Shown piece by piece: positions 1 to 8,569 of a DNA stretch of 64,000 nucleotides. Below the pieces are notes generated by a model. It did no database searches. It had not been told where the DNA came from and worked only from the letters and a program-made list of their open reading frames with translations. The DNA is from a candidate division WOR-3 bacterium (GTDB lineage Bacteria > Hydrothermota > Hydrothermia > UBA1063): the NCBI GenBank assembly GCA_039803545.1, contig JBDRYS010000001.1, positions 747,866-811,865 of the forward strand, in the 5' to 3' direction. The first letter of the stretch is position 1. Every line of letters starts with the position of its first letter. Both the position numbers and the translations under genes were made by a program.

Positions 1-402
1 CTGCGCAGCGTTCACGATAATACAATGGTTTCCCACTTCTACATTATGGGCAAGATGGGCATATGCCATAATATAATTAGAATCACCCACCTTAGTAAAG
101 TTACCCTCTCCAGACGCAGTATGAATGGTCACAAACTCTCTAATGGTGTTGTTATTACCTATCTTGATAAAACTCTTCTCCCCTCTGTACGAAAGGTCCT
201 GAGGATGTCCACCGATATACGCATGAGGATAGATCAAATTCTTCTCACCTATCTCCACATTTCCTTCGATAACCACGTGAGAACCAATTTTAGTATCTTT
301 TCCAATACTAACATTACCTCTAATCACGGTATAGGGTCCAATTTCAACGCCTTCACCTATGACTACATCTCCCTCAATTATGCAAGTTGGGTGAATTTTC
401 AC
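1..402 (-). CDS. lpxA: Acyl-[ACP]--UDP-N-acetylglucosamine O-acyltransferase (partial, 3' end outside window)
   Basis: LpxA transfers a 3-hydroxyacyl group to the 3-OH of UDP-GlcNAc, the first step of lipid A synthesis in the cytosol. The 134 visible residues are a left-handed beta-helix with hexapeptide repeats (IGEGVEIGPY, IGKDTKIGSH and similar). They continue into the LpxA-typical stretch containing RGE, VTIH and AHLAH; His119 matches the E. coli catalytic His125. Translation starts at a GTG whose bases overlap the TGA stop of lpxC-fabZ, which suggests translational coupling. It is the last visible gene of the HAD-lpxD-lpxC-lpxA operon. The reading frame stays open to the window edge. Confidence 0.93.
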   Translation of the reverse strand, partial: MKIHPTCIIEGDVVIGEGVEIGPYTVIRGNVSIGKDTKIGSHVVIEGNVEIGEKNLIYPHAYIGGHPQDLSYRGEKSFIKIGNNNTIREFVTIHTASGEGNFTKVGDSNYIMAYAHLAHNVEVGNHCIIVNAAQ

Positions 403-1664
403 CTTTCAACCTCCGTAATCTGAGCCATAAGCTCTGCCTCAGCAACTACTTCACCTTGACACTTCGCAACAGCCCTTACCTTCGCCATCTTCCCACCAAA
501 CCTTAACAACTCGGCCTCTATTATCAAAGTATCACCGGGCTTGACGGGCTTGCGAAACCTTGCATTGTCAATACCTGCAAATAAAACAAGAACGTTGTTA
601 ACGTCTTTAACACGTTTTAAAATCAGAAAACCTCCTACCTGAGCCATCGCCTCTATGATCAAAACGCCCGGCATTACAGGGAATTCTGGGAAATGCCCCT
701 GGAAGAAGGGCTCATTTATGGTCACATTCTTAATACCAACAACCTTTTTTTCCGTTAGTGATTCAATCTTATCTACAAGGAGGAATGGATACCTGTGGGG
801 CATGACTTTAAGAATATCGTAGACGGAAAAATTGGCCCCACCAAAAAGTTTATCAAGTTCCTTGACGAGTTCCAGATGGGCCCTATGCCCTGCCCTCTCC
901 AGCACAAGCTTGCCACGAACCCTCTTCCCAAGAAGAGCAATGTCACCAATTAGGTCAAGAATCTTATGCCTCACAGGCTCATCGGGGTAATAAAGTCCGC
1001 CCTTAGCCTTAAATTCATTACTACCTACGACAACCACATTGTCGAGGCTTCCACCTCTCCCCAGCCCTGAGCTTAAAATAGTATTCACTTCCTCCTCTAA
1101 CAAAAAGGTCCTTGCCTTGCTAATCTCGCTAAAGTAAGTCTCAGGGGTAATTCTAAAATATGCATACTGGTAAGAGAGTAATGGATGGCCTGAGTATTGT
1201 ATGCCGTAACTCACTTCGAAGTCCCTTGAAGGAAAGGCAGAGATGGTAAAATCCGTTGAGGCAATATTAATTGGCTTTCTTATTTCAAGGTATTTTCTAT
1301 CCTTAGCTTGCTCAATTATTCCAACATCCATAATCGCCTTTGAAAATTCATAAGCAGAACCATCCAATCCAGGAATCTCAGGACCATCCACAACTATATA
1401 GGCGTTATCAACTCCACACCCCCACAGAGCAGAAAGGAGATGCTCAACGGTCATAACCACTGCATTCCCTTTACCCAGGTTCACTCCTCGGTTTATACTG
1501 TGGAGATTCTCATAATGAGCAGGAATCTGAACATCTTCAGGATACTTATGGAAAATTATTCCTGTGCCTTCCTCTGCCGGCTCAACAACTACAGTGCTTT
1601 CCTGTCCTGAATGTAATCCAATTCCTTTAAAATCAATCCTTTTCCTTATTGTCCTTTCCTTCAA
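399..1664 (-). CDS. lpxC-fabZ: Bifunctional UDP-3-O-acyl-N-acetylglucosamine deacetylase / 3-hydroxyacyl-ACP dehydratase
   Basis: This 421-residue protein fuses two enzymes. Residues ~1-275 are the zinc deacetylase LpxC, the committed step of lipid A synthesis: VEH with zinc His75, the HKILDLIGD zinc motif, and the catalytic-His motif AGHRAHLELVKEL. Residues ~281-421 are a FabZ hot-dog dehydratase with PHRYPFLLVD (catalytic His) and MPGVLIIEAMAQ (catalytic Glu). The same fusion is known in Bacteroidetes and Chlorobi. The start is a TTG, supported by GGAGG six bases upstream and by the N-terminus aligning with E. coli LpxC. It overlaps lpxD by 32 bp. The fusion couples lipid A commitment and fatty-acid elongation in one polypeptide. 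Confidence 0.95.
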   Translation of the reverse strand: MKERTIRKRIDFKGIGLHSGQESTVVVEPAEEGTGIIFHKYPEDVQIPAHYENLHSINRGVNLGKGNAVVMTVEHLLSALWGCGVDNAYIVVDGPEIPGLDGSAYEFSKAIMDVGIIEQAKDRKYLEIRKPINIASTDFTISAFPSRDFEVSYGIQYSGHPLLSYQYAYFRITPETYFSEISKARTFLLEEEVNTILSSGLGRGGSLDNVVVVGSNEFKAKGGLYYPDEPVRHKILDLIGDIALLGKRVRGKLVLERAGHRAHLELVKELDKLFGGANFSVYDILKVMPHRYPFLLVDKIESLTEKKVVGIKNVTINEPFFQGHFPEFPVMPGVLIIEAMAQVGGFLILKRVKDVNNVLVLFAGIDNARFRKPVKPGDTLIIEAELLRFGGKMAKVRAVAKCQGEVVAEAELMAQITEVER

Positions 1665-2640
1665 CTTTTTCCTCCAGCCTCTTTAACCTTTCATAGATCT
1701 CAGGTAACTTTTCCTCAAGGGCCCTTATTTTCAAAAATTTAGATCTTTCCCGAGCAAAGTATCCTCCGTAGATACCAGGCCCTTCAAGGCTCTTTGCAAC
1801 CCCTGCCTTTGCCAGTATGATAATGTTATCTCCTATTTCAAGATGATCGGCAATACCTACTTGGCCACCCATCATTACCCAGTTACCAACCTTAGTACTT
1901 CCAGCAATTCCCGTTTGTCCAGCAATAACCGTATGCTCGCCAATTTCAACATTGTGGCCAACGTGAACCTGATCATCAAGCTTGGTCCCTTTCTTAATAA
2001 TAGTATATCCAATTGTCGCTCTGTCAATAGTTGCATTGGCCCCTATCTCACAATCTTCTTCAATAATCACTCCTCCAACCTGAGGAATCTTAATGTAGCC
2101 ACTTTGCGTTCGATAAAAACCAAATCCATCTGCGCCAATCACAGCCCCAGAAAAAATAGTAGTATTGTTGCCAATTTTAACGTCATGACCTATATAAACA
2201 AAAGGATAGATTGTCACATTATCCCTTATTTCCGAATCACTTCCTATGAATACAAAGGGATGGATTCTCGTGCCCTTTCCAATCTTCACCCTTTTCCCGA
2301 TGAAACAAAAAGGAGGTATTTTAACATCTTCTGAAATCTCAGCCTCAGGTGAAACAGGATTCGCGATGTCAAACTCATCCTTCTTTTCGAAATGCCTTAA
2401 AACCTTTATCATCGCTTCATCTTTATTTTTTACTAAGATCAACGCAGAATATTTAGATTTCCGGGGTCTAAAGGTAGCAATTAATAACCCAAATTCCTTT
2501 TCTTCATCGAATTTTTCATCAAACAAAAAAGTAACATCCTCAGGACCAGCAACCTTAATGGGCGCTGGCTTCTTCACTGGAAAATCGGGGTTACCTTCTA
2601 ATATTCCATCCAGTTCAAGGGCAAGGTCACTTGCCTTCAC
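1633..2640 (-). CDS. lpxD: UDP-3-O-(3-hydroxyacyl)glucosamine N-acyltransferase
   Basis: LpxD N-acylates UDP-3-O-acyl-glucosamine, the third lipid A step. The 335-residue protein has the expected order: an N-terminal uridine-binding domain (~1-100), a hexapeptide-repeat left-handed beta-helix (~100-290) and a C-terminal charged helix (~300-335). VHVGHN at residues 225-230 carries the predicted catalytic His229 (E. coli His239). It overlaps the upstream HAD gene by 14 bp and the downstream lpxC-fabZ by 32 bp, so all are co-transcribed. Length and motifs are ordinary for the family. Confidence 0.95.
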   Translation of the reverse strand: MKASDLALELDGILEGNPDFPVKKPAPIKVAGPEDVTFLFDEKFDEEKEFGLLIATFRPRKSKYSALILVKNKDEAMIKVLRHFEKKDEFDIANPVSPEAEISEDVKIPPFCFIGKRVKIGKGTRIHPFVFIGSDSEIRDNVTIYPFVYIGHDVKIGNNTTIFSGAVIGADGFGFYRTQSGYIKIPQVGGVIIEEDCEIGANATIDRATIGYTIIKKGTKLDDQVHVGHNVEIGEHTVIAGQTGIAGSTKVGNWVMMGGQVGIADHLEIGDNIIILAKAGVAKSLEGPGIYGGYFARERSKFLKIRALEEKLPEIYERLKRLEEKVEGKDNKEKD

Positions 2641-3319
2641 TTTTATCTAACTCCTCAATTACTTTTAGGATTTCACTGACCGAATTTACTTCGTAATCAG
2701 CCCCAGAGACTACAGTGCCAAAAGTGTTCCCGTACCTCGCAAAAACCGTTATCATGCCAAGGGTTTTGGCTCCGACAATATCCCTTTCAGCCCAATCGCC
2801 AACCATGAGGGTTTCCTGTGGTTTGACCCCCAACTTGTTTAGTGCAAACAAAAAAGGTTCGGGGTCAGGTTTTCTCTTATTGGTATCTTCAAAGGCCACA
2901 ACAACTTCAAAGAAATGGTGCAGACCTGTCTGAACTAACCTTGTCCATGCCTGAAGCCTTGGAGCATCGGAAACTACCGCTAACCTCTTGCCCCGTTTGA
3001 GAAGCTCCATCAATGTATAGTACACCTTTGGGTATAGTACTAAAGCCCCTTCCTTAGCCCTACGGTAGCCAACAATTCCCGCTGCAAGAATTTTATAGTT
3101 TATCTCTCCATAAACTTCCATCAAAAATTTATCAAAAACCTTTTGATCCTCGATGCCTTCTCTATCATAAATTTCATAAATCTTTTTAATCGCCTCTTCC
3201 TTTGACATACTTAGTCCTGCGTCAATCATCGCATCCACCGCACCCTCAACGGCCATCTCCTTCATCTTCATAAAATCAACAAGGGTATTATCGAGGTCAA
3301 AGAGAACAGCCTTTATCAT
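2627..3319 (-). CDS. HAD-superfamily hydrolase (phosphatase-like)
   Basis: This is a 230-residue HAD-fold hydrolase. Motif I is DLDNT with nucleophile Asp8 and Asp10, motif II is VSD, the Lys region is KRKPDPEPF, and motif IV is VGDWAERDI. The helical cap between motifs I and II is of the C1 type, as in the archaeal/bacterial HAD subfamily resembling phosphoglycolate phosphatase and haloacid dehalogenase. The substrate cannot be told from sequence. It is the first gene of the lipid A operon, but no lipid A role is known for such a protein. Its promoter leaves only nine bases between the -10 element and the ATG. Confidence 0.85.
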   Translation of the reverse strand: MIKAVLFDLDNTLVDFMKMKEMAVEGAVDAMIDAGLSMSKEEAIKKIYEIYDREGIEDQKVFDKFLMEVYGEINYKILAAGIVGYRRAKEGALVLYPKVYYTLMELLKRGKRLAVVSDAPRLQAWTRLVQTGLHHFFEVVVAFEDTNKRKPDPEPFLFALNKLGVKPQETLMVGDWAERDIVGAKTLGMITVFARYGNTFGTVVSGADYEVNSVSEILKVIEELDKSEGK

Positions 3320-3328
3320 AGTGAATTA

Positions 3329-3357
3329 ATTATAACTCCTGAAATAGGCTTCTTCAA
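3329..3357 (-). promoter_or_regulatory. Promoter of the HAD-lpxD-lpxC-lpxA operon
   Basis: On the minus strand: TTGAAG (3357-3352), 17-bp spacer, TATAAT (3334-3329), then nine bases to the ATG at 3319. There is no Shine-Dalgarno sequence, and the predicted leader is only about 2-3 nt. It lies back to back with the K+ channel promoter. Confidence 0.7.
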
Positions 3358-3460
3358 GAAAAAAATTAAAGTAAAGCGAAAATTTAATAAAAACCAATCG
3401 GATAAAGTGCGTCAATTTCCAGCGTATCCCAATGCATTAATTTCTAACCCTCAACTAAGT

Positions 3461-3488
3461 TTGATTTTTACAACCCCCTTATTATAAT
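3461..3488 (+). promoter_or_regulatory. Promoter of the K+ channel gene, predicted leaderless transcript
   Basis: TTGATT (3461-3466), 16-bp spacer, TATAAT (3483-3488), then seven bases and the ATG at 3496. Transcription would start at or next to the A of the start codon. No ribosome binding site is present. Confidence 0.7.
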
Positions 3489-3495
3489 TTGAAAT

Positions 3496-4482
3496 ATGAA
3501 AGGTGGACATACTGAACAGAGGAGAATTTTAGTCTTATTAGTGGGGATATTTTTGATTATTTCCCTTGGAACACTGGGCTACATCAAAATCGAAAATATG
3601 TCTCCCCTCGATGCACTATACATGGCAATCATAACAATTTCCACCGTTGGCTTCAAAGAGGTTCACCCATTGAGCGATACTGGGAAAATATTCACCATCC
3701 TATACATCATCACTGGAATTGCCTTTGTATCCTATACCCTCTTTACAGTTGGCGAACTTTTGTTTGAAACAACTTTTAGCAATTTACTTTTGAAAAGGAG
3801 GAAAGAAATAAAAATGGAAGGGCATCACATTATCTGTGGCTTTGGGAGGATAGGCAGCATAGTAGCAAAGGAACTTCATGGAAAGAATGAAAAATTCGTG
3901 GTCATTGAAAAGGACCCTGAAAAAATAAGAATATTGCAGGAAAAGGGATTTCCTTACATTGAAGGAGATGCCACGGAAGAGGAAACTCTACTCATGGCTA
4001 ATATAAAAAAGGCAAAGGGAATTGCTTGCACACTCACAGAAGATGCTGACAACTTATATGTGGCACTTACCGCAAGAGAGTTAAACCCTAACATTGTGAT
4101 CGTCTCAAGAGCCGAAAACGAGTCTTCAGTTAAAAAACTAATAAAAGCCGGGGCAAATAAAGTAATTACCCCCTACGAAGAAGGTGCAATAAAAATAGCA
4201 GAATACCTCACGAAGAGGGAAATTGTAGAGATTGTAGATTTTATAATTAATGCAGAACCAGTCCAATATGCAATAAAACAATTGGTTCTTGACAAACATC
4301 ACCCACTGGTTAATAAGACATTGAGGGAAGCAGGCTTGAGACAAAAACACGGACTTCTTGTGATCGGTATAAGAAGAGGGGAAAAAACGATCTTTAATCC
4401 ATCGCCTGATGAAGTTTTAAGAGAAAACGATGTACTTGTCGTGATTGGTGAAGCGGAAAAGCTAAAAGGGGAGAATCTTTGA
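3496..4482 (+). CDS. Two-TM potassium channel with RCK (TrkA-N/TrkA-C) domains
   Basis: This 328-residue protein resembles MthK-type channels. TM1 spans ~11-28, the pore helix and filter ~42-55 and TM2 ~65-88. A cytosolic RCK/TrkA-N Rossmann domain (~110-230, with GFGRIGSIV) and a TrkA-C domain (~255-325) follow. It should form a tetrameric inner-membrane K+ channel gated by ligands bound to the RCK ring. The filter reads T50-V-G-F-K54, so the second glycine of canonical TVGYG is lysine. That variant occurs in RCK channels of this type from memory, but it lowers certainty about ion selectivity. It has its own promoter and is not overlapped by plsY. Confidence 0.88.
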   Translation: MKGGHTEQRRILVLLVGIFLIISLGTLGYIKIENMSPLDALYMAIITISTVGFKEVHPLSDTGKIFTILYIITGIAFVSYTLFTVGELLFETTFSNLLLKRRKEIKMEGHHIICGFGRIGSIVAKELHGKNEKFVVIEKDPEKIRILQEKGFPYIEGDATEEETLLMANIKKAKGIACTLTEDADNLYVALTARELNPNIVIVSRAENESSVKKLIKAGANKVITPYEEGAIKIAEYLTKREIVEIVDFIINAEPVQYAIKQLVLDKHHPLVNKTLREAGLRQKHGLLVIGIRRGEKTIFNPSPDEVLRENDVLVVIGEAEKLKGENL

Positions 4483-4507
4483 ACGTTTGAAGGATATCGG
4501 ATAATAT
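4479..4507 (+). promoter_or_regulatory. Promoter of plsY-gpsA, predicted leaderless transcript
   Basis: TTGAAC (4479-4484, overlapping the stop codon of the channel gene), 17-bp spacer, TAATAT (4502-4507), six bases, ATG at 4514. No Shine-Dalgarno sequence is present. Confidence 0.72.
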
Positions 4508-4513
4508 TATCCT

Positions 4514-5113
4514 ATGCAACCCTTTACTTTGCCACTATATTTAATAGCAACTTTTTTGGTTTCGGGAATACCCTTTGGACTCTTGTATGTTAAAATCTTT
4601 CACAAAAAGGACGTTAGGACCTTCGGCAGCGGTAACATTGGAGCTACCAACGTTCTAAGAGCAGCAGGGGCTGGAATAGCCTTACTAACGGCTGTATCGG
4701 ATATTTTAAAATCTTTTATTCCCGTTATTCTTGCCAGAAAGTTTTTCTCTGATTCTTTATTTCCCTACTTAGTCTGGATGACTGCGGTCCTTGGGCACTG
4801 CTTTTCACCTTATCTTAAGTTAAAAGGAGGCAAGGGTGTATCCACCTTCTTCGGGGGGCTTTTAGCCCTTGAGCCACTTGCGGCACTCATAACCTTCGTA
4901 ATCTGGGTTCTTGTTATAGCTGTATCGCAATATGTATCCTTAGGATCAATGATAGCCTCTGCAGTGCCCTTCGTAACATTTCTCACAAGAGGAGCAACTA
5001 CAGACATTTTATTGATTTCCTTCTTACTACCGCTTGTTATTGTCTATCGCCATAAAGATAACATCCGAAGGCTCTTAAATAAAACAGAAAACAAATTAAG
5101 ATTAAAGCAATGA
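4514..5113 (+). CDS. plsY: Acyl-phosphate:glycerol-3-phosphate acyltransferase
   Basis: PlsY makes 1-acyl-glycerol-3-phosphate from acyl-phosphate and G3P at the inner membrane. The 199-residue protein is strongly hydrophobic with several membrane segments. It carries the three conserved PlsY motifs: SGIPFGLL near the N-terminus, GSGNIGATNVLR at ~35-46, and GHCFSPYLKLKGGKGVSTFFG split around residue ~95-115. It overlaps gpsA by four bases (ATGA), so the supply of G3P and its acylation are coupled. The start codon is fixed by the leaderless promoter geometry and lack of an upstream alternative. Confidence 0.95.
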   Translation: MQPFTLPLYLIATFLVSGIPFGLLYVKIFHKKDVRTFGSGNIGATNVLRAAGAGIALLTAVSDILKSFIPVILARKFFSDSLFPYLVWMTAVLGHCFSPYLKLKGGKGVSTFFGGLLALEPLAALITFVIWVLVIAVSQYVSLGSMIASAVPFVTFLTRGATTDILLISFLLPLVIVYRHKDNIRRLLNKTENKLRLKQ

Positions 5114-6099
5114 GTAAAGTTGCAATAATCGGTTCGGGGAGCTGGGGGTTAACTCTTGCAATTTTATTAAATGAAAAGGGGCATCAGGTATCGGTACTCT
5201 GCAGGCGCTTAGAGAAAAAGATTGAATTGGAAACAAAAAGAATGGATCCCAAAAGACTCGGTGAATATAAAATCCCCGATTCTATTCGATTCACTTACGA
5301 ACCTCAAGAAATAGCCGATTCTGAATACCTCATTTTTGCTGTACCTTCACAACATTTGAGGGATTTATTGATTAGAGTGGCCCCAAAACTCAACCCATCA
5401 AAAATCGTATCTGTGATCAAGGGAGTCGAGGCGAAAAGTCACAAAACACCTTCAGAAATTCTTAAAGAATTTTTCCCTTCGTCTTACATTGCCGTATTAA
5501 CAGGTCCATCCATTGCAAGAGAAGTGCTAAAGAAGATACCAACCTCTGTGGTTGTGGCATCCGAAAATATTGAATTCGCTAAGGAAATCCAGAATCTCTT
5601 CCACACGGGATATTTTAGAGTTTACTATTCATCTGATGTGAAGGGATGTGAACTCGGGGGCGCCGTAAAAAATGTAATTGCAATCGCCGCGGGAATCCTT
5701 GACGGCTTAGGTTTTGGGGCAAACACCAAGGGGGCCCTAATCGTGAGAGGCGCAAGGGAAATGATGAGGCTTGGTGAGAAATTGGGGGCAAATCCTCTCA
5801 CCTTTTCAGGCCTTTCCGGGATTGGGGACCTCATAACGACCTGCTTCTCACCCTTCTCAAGAAATAGAATAGTAGGTGAGGCCATCGCAAAAGGTAAAAA
5901 GCCCGAGGATGTGCTCAAAGAGATGGATATGGTGGCAGAGGGGCTTGAAACTTCCCATGTAATTTTGGAAATTGCACAAAAAGTTGGTGTTGAAGTCCCT
6001 GTAGTAGAATATGTCCATAAGATTTTGAACGGTGAAATATCTCCACAAGAGGCCATTAATGCAATACTAAACAGACCACCAAAACCTGAGTTCTATTAA
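5110..6099 (+). CDS. gpsA: NAD(P)+-dependent glycerol-3-phosphate dehydrogenase
   Basis: GpsA reduces dihydroxyacetone phosphate to sn-glycerol-3-phosphate for phospholipid synthesis. The 329-residue protein begins with the dinucleotide-binding motif IIGSGSWGLTLA and has the conserved GAVKNVIAIAAG stretch with the catalytic lysine, and KGALIVRGAREM in the C-terminal helical domain. Length and motifs are normal for the family. Its start overlaps the plsY stop by four bases, giving a two-gene phospholipid operon. Confidence 0.95.
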   Translation: MSKVAIIGSGSWGLTLAILLNEKGHQVSVLCRRLEKKIELETKRMDPKRLGEYKIPDSIRFTYEPQEIADSEYLIFAVPSQHLRDLLIRVAPKLNPSKIVSVIKGVEAKSHKTPSEILKEFFPSSYIAVLTGPSIAREVLKKIPTSVVVASENIEFAKEIQNLFHTGYFRVYYSSDVKGCELGGAVKNVIAIAAGILDGLGFGANTKGALIVRGAREMMRLGEKLGANPLTFSGLSGIGDLITTCFSPFSRNRIVGEAIAKGKKPEDVLKEMDMVAEGLETSHVILEIAQKVGVEVPVVEYVHKILNGEISPQEAINAILNRPPKPEFY

Positions 6100-6109
6100 T
6101 AATAACCCT

Positions 6110-6138
6110 TTGACTGAACAAGGCTTTAATTTTAAAAT
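6110..6138 (+). promoter_or_regulatory. Promoter of cysS, predicted leaderless transcript
   Basis: TTGACT (6110-6115), 17-bp spacer, TAAAAT (6133-6138), six bases, ATG at 6145. No Shine-Dalgarno sequence lies upstream of the ATG. Confidence 0.75.
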
Positions 6139-6144
6139 CAAGTT

Positions 6145-7509
6145 ATGGCAATCAAGATTTACAACACTCTGCGAAAAGATTACGAAGATTTTATTCCCCT
6201 TTCCGATTCAAAAGTAGGCATTTATATGTGCGGGATGACAGTTCAAGACAGGCCCCACTTAGGTCACATGAGAACATTCCTATTTGGAGATGTGTTAAGG
6301 AGATATTTAGAATACAAGGGCTACGAAGTCATCTACATACAAAATTTCACCGATATTGATGATAAGATAATACAGAGGTCCAAATCAGAAAACGTAGATT
6401 GGCGGGCTCTTGGGGATAAGTACGAACAAGAGTTTTTAAAAGCCGCAGAAGCACTCAATGTTAAGTTAGCCACTTACTATCCTAAGGCCACACAGTTTAT
6501 CCAGGAAATTATAGAACTCATCGAAATCTTAGTTCGTAAAGGATTCGCATATGAGTCTAATGGAAACGTATATTTCGAGGTAGCAAAATTCAAAGATTAC
6601 GGAAAACTATCGGGTAAAAACATAGAAGACCTTAAAGAATCTTATAGGATTGAACCAGATCCAAACAAAAGAAACCCAATGGACTTTGCTCTCTGGAAAG
6701 CCCACAAAGAAGGAGAACCCTACTGGTATTCACCATGGGGCAAGGGAAGGCCAGGGTGGCACATTGAATGTTCAGTAATGTCTACTCATTTCCTGGGACA
6801 GCCTTTTGATATCCATATGGGAGGCCAAGACCTCATATTCCCACACCATGAAGATGAAATAGCCCAATCGGAGGCTGCCTACGAACGAGAATTTGTAAAG
6901 TATTGGATTCACTCAGCACCAATGTTAATCAAAGGAGAAAAAATGTCCAAGTCTACAGGACTTTACTTCGCCATAAGCGACTTGCTGGAAAAGTATACTC
7001 CAGAAGCCATCAGACTTTTCATCTTACAAAAGCACTATCGATCTCCAGCGGAATATGTGCCTGATTACCTTGAAGAAGCAGAAAGGGCAATCGGTAGGCT
7101 AAAGAGTTTTCTCAATCAAGTTACACCTGCCGACGGGAAAGTAATCGGGGAAAAGGTAAAGGAGTTCGAAGAGGCAATGGAAGACGATTTAAATACCCCG
7201 AAGGCAATTGGAATCGTCTTCGAACTTCTAAAGGAAGGAAACGTTAAGCTACAGAAAGGTGAAAGTGCGGCCGATGAAGGAGCTACTATCCTATTTATTT
7301 TAGAAATCCTCGGTTTTCGCATCACCGACTTTACTAAGAAAAAGCTTGACACGGAAAAGATAAGCGAACTTGTCCGTTTAATTCTCGACGTAAGACAGGA
7401 ATTAAGAAAAACCAAAAACTTTGAGCTTGCAGATAAAATAAGAAGTGACCTTGAACGGTTGGGAATAAAGGTGAAAGATACCCGTGAGGGTACCATCTTC
7501 GAACTTTGA
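6145..7509 (+). CDS. cysS: Cysteinyl-tRNA synthetase
   Basis: This enzyme charges tRNA-Cys. The 454-residue protein has the class I signatures HLGH (38-41, HIGH motif) and KMSKS (266-270). Zinc ligands are Cys29 in YMCGMTV, the Cys in WHIECS, and the HHEDE region. The C-terminal DALR-like helical domain ends with the usual short basic tail ([15 protein letters not shown]). Start choice rests on the N-terminus [12 protein letters not shown] aligning with typical CysRS and on the leaderless promoter. It stands alone between two promoters. Confidence 0.97.
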   Translation: MAIKIYNTLRKDYEDFIPLSDSKVGIYMCGMTVQDRPHLGHMRTFLFGDVLRRYLEYKGYEVIYIQNFTDIDDKIIQRSKSENVDWRALGDKYEQEFLKAAEALNVKLATYYPKATQFIQEIIELIEILVRKGFAYESNGNVYFEVAKFKDYGKLSGKNIEDLKESYRIEPDPNKRNPMDFALWKAHKEGEPYWYSPWGKGRPGWHIECSVMSTHFLGQPFDIHMGGQDLIFPHHEDEIAQSEAAYEREFVKYWIHSAPMLIKGEKMSKSTGLYFAISDLLEKYTPEAIRLFILQKHYRSPAEYVPDYLEEAERAIGRLKSFLNQVTPADGKVIGEKVKEFEEAMEDDLNTPKAIGIVFELLKEGNVKLQKGESAADEGATILFILEILGFRITDFTKKKLDTEKISELVRLILDVRQELRKTKNFELADKIRSDLERLGIKVKDTREGTIFEL

Positions 7510-7534
7510 TTGAAAAAGGTGAAGGATTTATAAT
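7506..7534 (+). promoter_or_regulatory. Promoter of the substrate-binding protein gene (with leader)
   Basis: TTGATT (7506-7511, overlapping the cysS stop), 17-bp spacer, TATAAT (7529-7534). Unlike its neighbours this gene has a short leader with a perfect AAGGAGGT (7545-7552) just before the ATG at 7556. Confidence 0.75.
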
Positions 7535-7555
7535 TTAACACAATAAGGAGGTAAA

Positions 7556-8536
7556 ATGAGGAAGGTATGGATAATCTTAGATATTGTGCTCTTCGCAGTA
7601 CTGGTGTTCGTTCTCTCCTATCCTCAAATCCAAGCTGCTAAGGTAAAAGAGATTACCATTGTTCAATACAAATCCATAAATGCACTTCCCCTTTATGTCG
7701 CAATGGAGAACGGATACTTTGACTCCCTCAAGTTAAAAGTTACTCTCCAGGAAACCGACAAATTAGGCGAAGAAGTTGAGAAAGTCGGAAGGGGAGCCTT
7801 TGGTGCAGGTGCTGGCACGACCTGGGATCTTTTCGCATTAAAGGCATCGGCAAGCCCTGACCTCTTCAGGATTGTATACAACGCTAAGTCATCGATAGAT
7901 AACCCCCAATCTGCCCTCGTGGCACCGAAGAACAAACCAGTAAGGACCTTCAGGGATCTCGCAAGAAAGGGAATAAAGATTGGCTATCTCAAGGATTCCA
8001 GGCAAATGGATATGTTAAGATATATGCTTTCAGCTGAGAACATTAAAGAAGATAATTACAGTTTAGTCGCTTTAACACCAGCAGAAATGAAAGACACAAT
8101 GGCACTTCGCTTTGTAGATGCTCTACTTGTAACAGAGCCCTTGAGAACCTATCTAATAAGGAATAAACTCGTTAACATAGTTGAAGACGGTGTGTTGGAA
8201 AGAAGAATTATGTCACCATTCCTTTGTGGATTAGGTTATACCTCTAAGGTTAATGTTCAACTCAATAAAGAAGGCGTAAGGAGATTGGCAGAAGCTCTTA
8301 ACATGGCTATCGATTTCATAAGAAAAGAGCCACAGAAAACACAGGAAATCCTCAGAAAATATATGGAGCTCCAGGATACCTTCTCTGTGAATATTCCTGT
8401 TTTCGAGAAGTACACAGAACTGACAGATGTCTCCGAAATTGACAGAACAGTCAAGAAGTACATGGAAATGCAAGTGATATTCAGGGAAGTAAACTTCTCT
8501 AATTCAATCCTTAGAAAGGAAGAAATTCAGAAGTAA
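7556..8536 (+). CDS. ABC-type substrate-binding protein, SsuA/THI5-like (NMT1 family)
   Basis: This 326-residue exported protein starts with a signal peptide or membrane anchor (~1-28). A periplasmic-binding fold of the SsuA/THI5/NMT1 type follows: ITIVQYKSINALPLYVAMENGYF is broken here to ITIVQYK...LPLYVAMENGYF, and ALLVTEP lies mid-protein. Family members bind aliphatic sulfonates, pyrimidine precursors or nitrate-like ligands for an ABC importer. No permease or ATPase gene is near, so the ligand and transporter are unknown. Strong promoter, perfect ribosome binding site and a strong terminator suggest high expression. The next gene, lnt, begins inside or just after that terminator. Confidence 0.75.
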   Translation: MRKVWIILDIVLFAVLVFVLSYPQIQAAKVKEITIVQYKSINALPLYVAMENGYFDSLKLKVTLQETDKLGEEVEKVGRGAFGAGAGTTWDLFALKASASPDLFRIVYNAKSSIDNPQSALVAPKNKPVRTFRDLARKGIKIGYLKDSRQMDMLRYMLSAENIKEDNYSLVALTPAEMKDTMALRFVDALLVTEPLRTYLIRNKLVNIVEDGVLERRIMSPFLCGLGYTSKVNVQLNKEGVRRLAEALNMAIDFIRKEPQKTQEILRKYMELQDTFSVNIPVFEKYTELTDVSEIDRTVKKYMEMQVIFREVNFSNSILRKEEIQK

Positions 8537-8567
8537 AAAATGGGGCCCTTTCGGGCCCCATTTTTTT
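8534..8567 (+). terminator. Intrinsic terminator between the substrate-binding protein gene and lnt
   Basis: GGGGCCC (8542-8548), loop TTTC, GGGCCCC (8553-8559), then a run of seven T (8561-8567). The run of A before the stem pairs with the T tract, so it could also work on the minus strand. The lnt start codon at 8570 follows the T tract by two bases. Confidence 0.9.
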
Positions 8568-8569
8568 CA

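Noticed and set aside
8540-8569. Upstream ATG of lnt at 8540
   Set aside because: Its codons are the terminator hairpin; MQRFIL at 8570 begins the first membrane segment.
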